From: Candidatus Collierbacteria bacterium
GTDB taxonomy: Bacteria > Patescibacteriota > Microgenomatia > UBA1400 > JACPES01
Assembly (NCBI GenBank): GCA_016219325.1
Contig: JACRNH010000012.1
Coordinates: 1 to 43,604, forward strand
Reading direction: 5' to 3'
Length of the DNA stretch: 43,604 bases
Made by a program: the position numbers and the translations under genes. Shown here in pieces: positions 15,999-23,434 of this stretch (position 1 is the first letter of the stretch; each line of letters begins with the position of its first letter). Under the pieces are notes generated by a model. The model saw only the letters and a list, made by a program, of their open reading frames with translations. It did no database searches and was not told the DNA's origin.

Positions 15999-16088
15999 AT
16001 ACTGAATACCGAATGCCGAATACTGAATAATAAGAAAAGGTAACAAAAATTCTCTGTCATTCAGAATTCAGTATCCAGAATTCAGTAT
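15999..16088. repeat. Inverted pair of 30-nt heptamer arms, 30-nt spacer
   Basis: atactgaataccgaatgccgaatactgaat (15999-16028) and attcagaattcagtatccagaattcagtat (16059-16088). Confidence 0.93.
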
Positions 16089-16098
16089 TTATTTTGAT

Positions 16099-16470
16099 AT
16101 GTTAAGCATCTTTGGCAACATAAAAAATCCTCTTGGCACCACTTTTCAGGGAGCCGCCGGATACAGTTCCGTCCAAGGCGGGCTTGGGTTGTTGATTACC
16201 AATTTAATCCGCTTAACCACTATCGGGGCCGGAATCTGGGCTTTAGCCAACCTGATCGTTGCCGGAATTATGTATATTGGTTCTTATGGAGAAGCCGAAA
16301 AGATTACCATGGCATGGGCCAGAATTTGGCATTCCTTAATTGGACTTTTAATCATCGTCAGTTCCCTGACTATAACCGCGATTATCAGCAAAGTATTTTT
16401 CGGCGATTATTCCACTATTCTTAATCCCGTTATTTACGGACCGGGAAACGTCGGAGGCGCAACCCAATGA
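16099..16470 (+). CDS. TrbC/VirB2-like 2-TM protein
   Basis: GLLITNLIRLTTIGAGIWALANLIVAGIMYIGSYGEAEKITMAWARIWHSLIGLLIIVSSLTITAIISKVFFG. Confidence 0.6.
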   Translation: MLSIFGNIKNPLGTTFQGAAGYSSVQGGLGLLITNLIRLTTIGAGIWALANLIVAGIMYIGSYGEAEKITMAWARIWHSLIGLLIIVSSLTITAIISKVFFGDYSTILNPVIYGPGNVGGATQ

Positions 16471-16865
16471 AATTGGCTGATATTCAGGCCGGAAATATCG
16501 GCGGGTTACCCGGTGGTTATCAGGACATGGCCGCCTCTGCGGCGTCAACGACTTTGGAAAAAATCATCTCCAATACTCTGGGGTTTTTAACCATTGTCGG
16601 CGGCATATCATTCATTATTTACACTGTTATGGCCGGCCTGACCTGGATCACCGCCCGCGAAGAAGGCGAAAGATTATCCAAGGCCAAACAAATGTTCACC
16701 AACGCCCTGATCGGACTGGCGCTGGTGGTTATTTCTTGGGCTTTGGCCGGAGTCGTCAGCACGATTTTCGGATTTGAAATCTTAAATCCGGCCAAGTATA
16801 TTGAACAAATTTCACCAAATGGCGGAGATTTTAACAAAGGGCTGAATATGTTTTTTAACCCTTAA
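16467..16865 (+). CDS. TrbC/VirB2-like 2-TM protein
   Basis: NTLGFLTIVGGISFIIYTVMAGLTWITAREEGERLSKAKQMFTNALIGLALVVISWALAGVVSTIFGFEILNP; ATGA overlap with upstream gene. Confidence 0.65.
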   Translation: MKLADIQAGNIGGLPGGYQDMAASAASTTLEKIISNTLGFLTIVGGISFIIYTVMAGLTWITAREEGERLSKAKQMFTNALIGLALVVISWALAGVVSTIFGFEILNPAKYIEQISPNGGDFNKGLNMFFNP

Positions 16866-16877
16866 TCTAAACATAAT

Positions 16878-17273
16878 ATGAAAAAAACATTTGTCTATTT
16901 GTCTATTACTTCTTCCGCCTTTGCCGCCGGAATAACTAATCCAGTTTTAAAAGGCGATCTGGGTAGCGGCAATCCGAATGACGTTTTCGGACGTTACGTA
17001 GGAACTTTTTGGGGATTGGCTTATACCGCCGGCGCCCTAATCTTTCTTCTCTACTTCGTCTGGGGCGGAATTGAATGGATTATGGGCGGGGGAAACAAGG
17101 ACCGGGTAGAAAACGCCAAAAGCAAAATTTCAAACGGTTTGCTGGGATTGTCCTTGTTGGCAGGATCTTTCGCTTTAGTAAAGGCCATCGGCTACGTCCT
17201 GGGAATTGACGTTTTGGCGAATTTAGAAATTGTAGTTAAGAATTTATCCCCTCTTGGGGGAAGAACTCAATAG
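16878..17273 (+). CDS. TrbC/VirB2-like 2-TM protein
   Basis: GALIFLLYFVWGGIEWIMGGGNKDRVENAKSKISNGLLGLSLLAGSFALVKAIGYVLGIDVL. Confidence 0.65.
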   Translation: MKKTFVYLSITSSAFAAGITNPVLKGDLGSGNPNDVFGRYVGTFWGLAYTAGALIFLLYFVWGGIEWIMGGGNKDRVENAKSKISNGLLGLSLLAGSFALVKAIGYVLGIDVLANLEIVVKNLSPLGGRTQ

Positions 17274-17313
17274 ATTATAATTTTTATAATTGTTATAATG
17301 TTTATAATATTTA
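17274..17313. repeat. Nonamer tandem repeat (TATAATNNT)n
   Basis: attataatttttataattgttataatgtttataatatttat, period 9, between two pilin-like genes. Confidence 0.8.
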
Positions 17314-17347
17314 TTTGATTTAAAAAGAAAGGCGGTGAAAATTAAAA

Positions 17348-17665
17348 ATGGATTCAAACATTAATATCAAGGCTCAAGGCAAAATCGATGCGGTCAAAAA
17401 TATCGGAGATTTAATTTCGGCGGCGATAGGCGCGGCCTTTATGGTCTCGTTCCTTTTGGTTTTCGTCATGTTGGTTTGGGGAGGCGTCCAATGGATCACT
17501 TCCGGAGGCGATAAAGAAAACACCCAAAAAGCCAAAGACCGGATAACCTCCGCTTTGGTCGGCTTAGCCATCATCGGCGGAGCCTGGGCTTTAATGAAAA
17601 TCGTCGGCGCCTTCTTTGGAGTTGACATATTCAGCAACTTTAAGCTTCCCAGCGCGGCGCTGTAA
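17348..17665 (+). CDS. TrbC/VirB2-like 2-TM protein
   Basis: MVSFLLVFVMLVWGGVQWITSGGDKENTQKAKDRITSALVGLAIIGGAWALMKIVGAFFGVDIF; SD-like GGCGGTGA upstream. Confidence 0.7.
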   Translation: MDSNINIKAQGKIDAVKNIGDLISAAIGAAFMVSFLLVFVMLVWGGVQWITSGGDKENTQKAKDRITSALVGLAIIGGAWALMKIVGAFFGVDIFSNFKLPSAAL

Positions 17666-17675
17666 AAGAGTAAGG

Positions 17676-17760
17676 GCTAACAGGTTGGTAGGATAACAGG
17701 GTTAAAATCCTGTCAACTTTGATCGATTTTTTTAACCTTTAAACCTTTTGTCCTGTTAAC
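17676..17760. repeat. Inverted pair of nonamer-like arms
   Basis: gctaacaggttggtaggataacagggttaaa and tttaacctttaaaccttttgtcctgttaac. Confidence 0.7.
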
Positions 17761-17784
17761 TTTTCTTCTGTTATACTTTCAATT

Positions 17785-18105
17785 ATGGAAGTTCAGGCGG
17801 CCGGATTAGTTAGCAATGAACCAAACTCTCTGGCGGACATTGAAACTGTCGTTAAAAATTTATTGGGGACAGCCACCAGCATCATCGGTTTGGCAATTTT
17901 TGTGATGCTGGTTGTCGGCGCTTTCCAATATATAACAGCCGGAGCCGATCAAAAAGCTGTTGAGAAATCCCAACAAGTATTTACTTTTGCCCTGATGGGC
18001 GGAGCCGCGGTAATTATTCTATGGCTGATCTTCGTTTTCCTCAAAGAATTCACCGGCATTGATTTATTAAAATTCAACATTTGCATCACTTCAAATTGTC
18101 AATAA
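17785..18105 (+). CDS. TrbC/VirB2-like 2-TM protein
   Basis: LLGTATSIIGLAIFVMLVVGAFQYITAGADQKAVEKSQQVFTFALMGGAAVIILWLIFVFLKEFTGIDLLKF. Confidence 0.7.
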   Translation: MEVQAAGLVSNEPNSLADIETVVKNLLGTATSIIGLAIFVMLVVGAFQYITAGADQKAVEKSQQVFTFALMGGAAVIILWLIFVFLKEFTGIDLLKFNICITSNCQ

Positions 18106-18110
18106 TAAAA

Positions 18111-20888
18111 ATGTTCCGCTTATTATTTTTATTATTCGTTTATTCGATTATTAGTTTATTAGGTTATTCCGCCATTCCTGCTTTCGCCTCCGAAGCGCCT
18201 TGCACCGAAACCGCCGAAACCGAACCTCACCCATTGCGTCCGGCTCCGGCCCGCCCCTGTCAAAAAGAACCGCCAAAATGGAATTTATCCTGCGCCAATG
18301 ATGCCAAGCCAAACCTAGAAGTCGAACTCCCCAGAACTTTAGACGGCGCTTTCAATTGTTCAAATACCGGCGATATTGGCCGCCTGCACTGCACCAGATT
18401 GATTGAAAAATATTCTGTCCCTCCGGTAAATATTTCCATGGATTTGACCGGAATGGAGTTGCCTGTTGCCGGAATCGGCTCCAATACCCAAATTTCAGAT
18501 ACCATGCCGGCTTCGGCCGCAATGACCAATTACATTAATGAATATCTGCAGGGCGACACCGAAATAAAAGCAAGGTTTGATACCACAGCTGCGGGCGCCG
18601 GATTAATCGGCAAAAATGCTCCGGCCTCCATCTTGCTGCTTGGCGACTCCATTACTCAAGGATATTATCCTTGCCAATTAAACCAGCTGTTAAAGTCTAA
18701 CGGCTACAACAAAATTAATTTCGTTGGGACTCAAAACCCGTATTATTGTTCTAACGTCAATTCAGAAGGTTACGCCGGCTATACCACCGAGCGGATGTTT
18801 TCGGAAAAAGATAATTGGCTGAAGTCTCCGGCCGATCTTTCCATTATTCATCTCGGAACCAATGATGTCAGCGCCGGAGTCAATACGGCAACTACAATAA
18901 ATAATTTAAAAAGAATAATCTCTGACTTGCGGTCAAAAAGCCCAAATATAAAAATCATTTTATCCCAAATCATTCCTTTGAATTCTAAAGGACTGTCTGT
19001 GGCTGATTTAAATAACGCCATTGCCGGATTGGCGCGGGAAACCGGATCGGTTTTAGTCAATGCCGGAACCGGCCTTAATCTGGCGGATTTATCCGACGGA
19101 GTCCATCCGAATCAAAATGGCGGAAAGGCAATCGCTCAAAACTACTTTAACGCTTTAAAAAATGGCGAGTCGGCGGAATCGGGCGTCAAAACCGCCTGCA
19201 GTATTTTCAATCCTCTGGAGTGCCTGTTAAATTTCTCCGGCCCGATTAAAAAACTGATTCCGAAACAAGTGTTAAATCATTACAAAGAAGAACTGATAAA
19301 GGCCGTGGCGGCCGGAAAAACATATGATCAGATTATCGGATATGTCAAAAGCAACAAGGTTATTCCCAGGCTTGAAGCCAACCGGCTTTTCGCCGCAGAT
19401 CCAACCAGAACAGATATTCAGAAAATCCGTTTGTCGGATATGTCCGGACACATCAATCCGCCCCCCGGAAATTATTGGTACGACCTTTGGCTGCAAACTC
19501 CGTTTTCCGCTTCTAACAATTCTACAGACGTTAAAGGCCAAGTTGATACTGCGGGAGAAACTTTTATAACCCCTTGCTTGAAAAATGGCCGGCGGTGCCA
19601 ATCGGATTCCACTGTTCTGGATGCCAGCCTAAAAATTACCTCCGGAGTTGAGTCGTTCCGTCTCTTCTTCCCCCATTTAGTTGAAGATAATCATTTGTTG
19701 GAACAAATGCTGCAAACAGCCTTTATTCCAAAAGAAATTCCTAATTCCTCGCCCCAGCCGGAATTTCCGCTTCTGGCGGCAAATTTAACCAAAGCCGATA
19801 GAAATCCGGATTGGACAGTGGCCGGAGGATTTAAAAATGCCGACGGCTGCGTCAAAACCGATAGCTTCAGCAATCCCGGCGATAACCTGGAAGCCAAGCA
19901 AAATAAAAATCAGGGCATAATCACGGCATTATTTACATTTAAAAAAGACATTGAATACAACTACGACGTCGACACTTCGAAATCTTTAGGCTTTATCACC
20001 GCCTGCCGCGCCAGGCAGAAAAAAGGCGAGGTAACCGGCTGCCCCGATCCTTTGCCGCCAATTGTTAAATGGAGAATAGACGCTCCGATTCCGATTTTCA
20101 TCCGCTATTCACAGCTATTAGATAAGATTGCCGACCAAACCGTTAAGTCTCCGGGTGGAATTTTTCAGGCCCTGTATCCGGAAATTGGGAAAACCATCGG
20201 CGAAATTAAAGATAAGCCCGGCGAAACCACAATTAGCTATAATTGTACTTCCAGCGTTCCCTGTACCGGCGGATCGTCAAAAGCTTATTTCCCGTGGCTG
20301 GGGACAGTTTACGATTTATTCCATCAAAAACTTCAGGCCATGCTTAGCCCGATTACCAATGTCATTTCTAGTATTAGTTCTCTGGGAAATAGTAGCAATT
20401 CGCCTTTTGCCAATAGCGATATTCAAGCCGCCCTATCCGCCGCGGCCGCCCGCCATAATATTCCGCTAAAACTTCTACAAACGATTTATGAAATTGAAGG
20501 CACTGGCCACGCCCAGTCGGGAAAATGCGAAGTTAGTTTTGTCGGAGCTACCGGCCCGATGCAAATTATGGCCGATACTATGAATTATGTCACTACTTCT
20601 GCCGAAAGATCTCAATTTAACCGCTGCAATCCCGGCGACGCCGCCGAACTGGCCGCCAGAATTCTAAAACTTAAAGTCGGAGTTTTCAGCTTGTCTAACC
20701 CAAATTCAGGCAGTATTTCCGCTACCGATAAAACCGCTATCAAAGCCGCTGCCCGCGGCTATTACGGTTCCTGCTCGCCAGACAGTGTTACCGAAGCAGT
20801 TTGGGGCCAAAACATCGGCTATTGCGATTTTGTGATTTACCGGATGGGGCTTTGCGGCAGTCTGACCCCTTCCTGCGATGGTCAGTAG
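18111..20888 (+). CDS. Secreted SGNH/GDSL hydrolase fused to C-terminal lysozyme-like (SLT-type) domain
   Basis: ASILLLGDSITQGYY (block I), IIHLGTNDV, DGVHPNQNGGKAIA; C-terminal AAARHNIPLKLLQTIYEIEGTGH...VGATGPMQIM lytic-transglycosylase-like. Confidence 0.75.
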   Translation: MFRLLFLLFVYSIISLLGYSAIPAFASEAPCTETAETEPHPLRPAPARPCQKEPPKWNLSCANDAKPNLEVELPRTLDGAFNCSNTGDIGRLHCTRLIEKYSVPPVNISMDLTGMELPVAGIGSNTQISDTMPASAAMTNYINEYLQGDTEIKARFDTTAAGAGLIGKNAPASILLLGDSITQGYYPCQLNQLLKSNGYNKINFVGTQNPYYCSNVNSEGYAGYTTERMFSEKDNWLKSPADLSIIHLGTNDVSAGVNTATTINNLKRIISDLRSKSPNIKIILSQIIPLNSKGLSVADLNNAIAGLARETGSVLVNAGTGLNLADLSDGVHPNQNGGKAIAQNYFNALKNGESAESGVKTACSIFNPLECLLNFSGPIKKLIPKQVLNHYKEELIKAVAAGKTYDQIIGYVKSNKVIPRLEANRLFAADPTRTDIQKIRLSDMSGHINPPPGNYWYDLWLQTPFSASNNSTDVKGQVDTAGETFITPCLKNGRRCQSDSTVLDASLKITSGVESFRLFFPHLVEDNHLLEQMLQTAFIPKEIPNSSPQPEFPLLAANLTKADRNPDWTVAGGFKNADGCVKTDSFSNPGDNLEAKQNKNQGIITALFTFKKDIEYNYDVDTSKSLGFITACRARQKKGEVTGCPDPLPPIVKWRIDAPIPIFIRYSQLLDKIADQTVKSPGGIFQALYPEIGKTIGEIKDKPGETTISYNCTSSVPCTGGSSKAYFPWLGTVYDLFHQKLQAMLSPITNVISSISSLGNSSNSPFANSDIQAALSAAAARHNIPLKLLQTIYEIEGTGHAQSGKCEVSFVGATGPMQIMADTMNYVTTSAERSQFNRCNPGDAAELAARILKLKVGVFSLSNPNSGSISATDKTAIKAAARGYYGSCSPDSVTEAVWGQNIGYCDFVIYRMGLCGSLTPSCDGQ

Positions 20889-20908
20889 CTTTGTGCTATT
20901 ATAATTTC

Positions 20909-21148
20909 ATGTCTAACGGAACAATCGTTATCAACCAACAACAAGCCAAAAGCCTCATCAGCGACTTGATGGAACTTGAGGTAAAAGTGAACAAAATCAA
21001 ATCTTCTTTGGCTAATTATCTGCCAGCGTCTTATGGGAGCGATCTGTGGTGGGAAAAATCAGACACTGAGGCAATCAAAAGCATCAAGTCCGGCAATGGA
21101 AAAAAATTCTCTTCGCTCGACGAAGCGCTTGAATATTTGCACTCATGA
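20909..21148 (+). CDS. Putative antitoxin
   Basis: 79-aa polar ORF overlapping by ATGA the RelE/YafQ-like toxin ORF; DEALEYLHS tail. Confidence 0.5.
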   Translation: MSNGTIVINQQQAKSLISDLMELEVKVNKIKSSLANYLPASYGSDLWWEKSDTEAIKSIKSGNGKKFSSLDEALEYLHS

Positions 21149-21357
21149 TTGTCCATTTTTCAACTGGATTCAAGAAGCAACATCAAAGACTTCCTTTATC
21201 ACAGCAAAAAAAATTTGCTAAACAATTGGCATATTTGATGGCCGATCCCCGTCATCCGTCTTTGAGATCACATAAAATGTCCGGCGCCGGCAAATTTGAG
21301 TCCAGAATTGATTGCCATTATCGCTTTACTTATATAATCAACGATAATATGGTTTGA
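21145..21357 (+). pseudogene. RelE/YafQ-like toxin, truncated by in-frame TGA
   Basis: FKKQHQRLPLSQQKKFAKQLAYLMADPRHPSLRSHKMSGAGKFESRIDCHYRFTYIINDNMV* followed in the same frame by LLTIDPHDEGLGKK*. Confidence 0.6.
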
Positions 21358-21435
21358 CTATTAACTATTGATCCGCATGATGAAGGTTTGGGGAAAAAAT
21401 AATTCTATATGGCATAACTGTTAAAGTGTTAAAGA

Positions 21436-23418
21436 ATGAAATATAATATTTTTATGTTCCGGAATTGGGGGAAAATAATCGTGTTGGCCGCGGTATTAAT
21501 AATGACAGCGACAGGCACGGTCTATGCCCAAAGCCCAAGCAGCGGGTTGGACTGGTTCCTAAATACCATTAATTCCATTTTTTTTCCAAAACCAACACCG
21601 GTGCCTGTTCTAAAAATAACTCCGCCTAGTAATCCATCTTATTTCAATTTAAATCCACAGTTAAATTCTCCAAATTCAGGCAATACGTCAAATAATCAAG
21701 GTGGACAAAATCCCCCCCTAAATAAACCTAGTAACTCAGCTATCGGAAACCCGGCCGGCAAGTCCAATAACTCTACCGGCGGAAATTCTACCGGCACAAT
21801 CCAAAATCAATCCTCTGGGCAATCCAATCAATCCTCTTCTCCGTCCGTCAATTCTCCGGCAGGAGGAAATCAGGCAACCAATTCCGGCGGCAGCGGTGAA
21901 ACATCAGAAATTTCTGACGCTTGGTGGCGCGAATCTCCAATGACCCAAATTAGAAAAGCCGAAGAAGGAGAAGCTACTGAAGTTAATGCTGTTAGATTCG
22001 GACAATTTCAGTTCACCACCACCATTAATGCCGTCTCCTGTGGGATTATTTGCCCGGGCGGAGAAGGCTTACCGGTCGGGGCCATTCCGTCTCTAAATAA
22101 CGCCATAGCCCTGCTTGGCGGAAACCAACCTGTCGCCACCCAGCAATATTTGGCTTTAATGGGCTCCAAAGCCGGATTTGTCGATCAGGCCTATGCCCAA
22201 AGCAGCGCCGGCGGGTTTACCATTCTTCAACCGATCCAACAATTATGGATCGCCTCCCGGAACGTAGCTTATTTAATAACTTCCCTGACATTGGTGGTTA
22301 TCGGCTTTATGATAATGCTGCGGAAAAAAATCGACGCCCAAACCGTTATAGGGATTGAGCAAGCTTTGCCGAATTTGGTCATTACCCTGCTTTTAATTAC
22401 GTTTAGTTACGCCATAGCCGGATTTGTGATTGACATGATTTATTTTGTGACGTTTTTCGGGATTAAATTATTGGCCATGGGAGGAATATTTTCCGACACC
22501 GGCTCGGCCGCGATTAATACCATCAAAGCCAGCAATTTATTTAAGATTCTCTTGTCAACTATCTTCAATATCCCCGGCGCCCAAGGCTCAACAGTCACCA
22601 CTGCCGCCAACGCCGTTGCCGGATTGGTCGGAGATTTATTGGGAAATACCGCTGGCAGTTTAACCGGCGGAGCCGCCGGTCTATTGACCCAACCGGTCGC
22701 TTTTGTAATTTTCGCCGTGGCTATTTTATTTTCTATTTTCAAATTGTTTTTCTCATTGCTGATGTCATACATTCAAATCATTATCGGGGCGATTTTAGGA
22801 CCATTGCAATTGATGCTCAATGCCATGCCGGGCAGCGACGCGTTTTCCAAATGGTTTAGAAATTTACTGGCCAACGCCATGGCCTTTCCGGCCGCCGCCC
22901 TGATGCTGGTTTTTGCCGCCGCCTTGACCGGCCAGTCCGGGACTGCATGGAAAATAAACCCTGACATCGGCTTTTCCAGTCAAAGCGGGGTTAAATGGAT
23001 TCCGCCATTGATCTATGGGGAAGGCGGCGGAGTTACCAGCGGTAACGGAGTTGGAGCAGTCATTGCCCTGTTCGGAATCGGGATCCTGATGCTGACGCCT
23101 AAAGTCGTCGATATGGTCAAAGAAGCCATCCAAGCCCCAGAATTCAAGTACGGCTCCGCCATCGGCGAAGCGGTTGGGTTTGGGTGGGGTGCGTCTAAAG
23201 AGGGAGTGATGAGGGGTTGGGGAGCTAGTAGGGGTTATAGTGAAGACCTTGCAGCTCAAGAATATTCCGCGATATCGGAATTTACAAAATTACATGGGAG
23301 GGGCCCAAATGCAATGCAATTATCAGCAATAAAAGCTCGGTTAGCGCCACAGCGGGGATTGTGGGGACCTCAAGGGCAAATCAGAGGAAGATTAGGGAAA
23401 TTATTATCTGGAAAGTAA
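21436..23418 (+). CDS. VirB6/TrbL-like polytopic membrane protein with Asn/Ser/Gly-rich linker
   Basis: Signal peptide, low-complexity linker, then multiple TM helices; follows the pilin-like gene array. Confidence 0.55.
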   Translation: MKYNIFMFRNWGKIIVLAAVLIMTATGTVYAQSPSSGLDWFLNTINSIFFPKPTPVPVLKITPPSNPSYFNLNPQLNSPNSGNTSNNQGGQNPPLNKPSNSAIGNPAGKSNNSTGGNSTGTIQNQSSGQSNQSSSPSVNSPAGGNQATNSGGSGETSEISDAWWRESPMTQIRKAEEGEATEVNAVRFGQFQFTTTINAVSCGIICPGGEGLPVGAIPSLNNAIALLGGNQPVATQQYLALMGSKAGFVDQAYAQSSAGGFTILQPIQQLWIASRNVAYLITSLTLVVIGFMIMLRKKIDAQTVIGIEQALPNLVITLLLITFSYAIAGFVIDMIYFVTFFGIKLLAMGGIFSDTGSAAINTIKASNLFKILLSTIFNIPGAQGSTVTTAANAVAGLVGDLLGNTAGSLTGGAAGLLTQPVAFVIFAVAILFSIFKLFFSLLMSYIQIIIGAILGPLQLMLNAMPGSDAFSKWFRNLLANAMAFPAAALMLVFAAALTGQSGTAWKINPDIGFSSQSGVKWIPPLIYGEGGGVTSGNGVGAVIALFGIGILMLTPKVVDMVKEAIQAPEFKYGSAIGEAVGFGWGASKEGVMRGWGASRGYSEDLAAQEYSAISEFTKLHGRGPNAMQLSAIKARLAPQRGLWGPQGQIRGRLGKLLSGK

Positions 23419-23434
23419 TAGAATTAAAGGCTGA

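Noticed and set aside
14334-16088. Regular repeats could be a CRISPR array
   Set aside because: Units are 7 bp in direct tandem with no unique 30-40 bp spacers between identical repeats, and arms occur as inverted pairs; no cas genes in the window.
21145-21403. TGA recoded as glycine (as in Gracilibacteria/SR1)
   Set aside because: Many clear genes here end in TGA, often as ATGA overlaps with the next gene (e.g. 16470, 21148, 32693), and long ORFs close without internal TGA; standard bacterial code 11 fits.
13267-23418. A complete type IV secretion system
   Set aside because: No VirB4, VirD4/coupling or VirB11-type ATPase, relaxase or core-complex genes are visible in this window; only pilin-like, lysozyme-like and VirB6-like parts can be supported.
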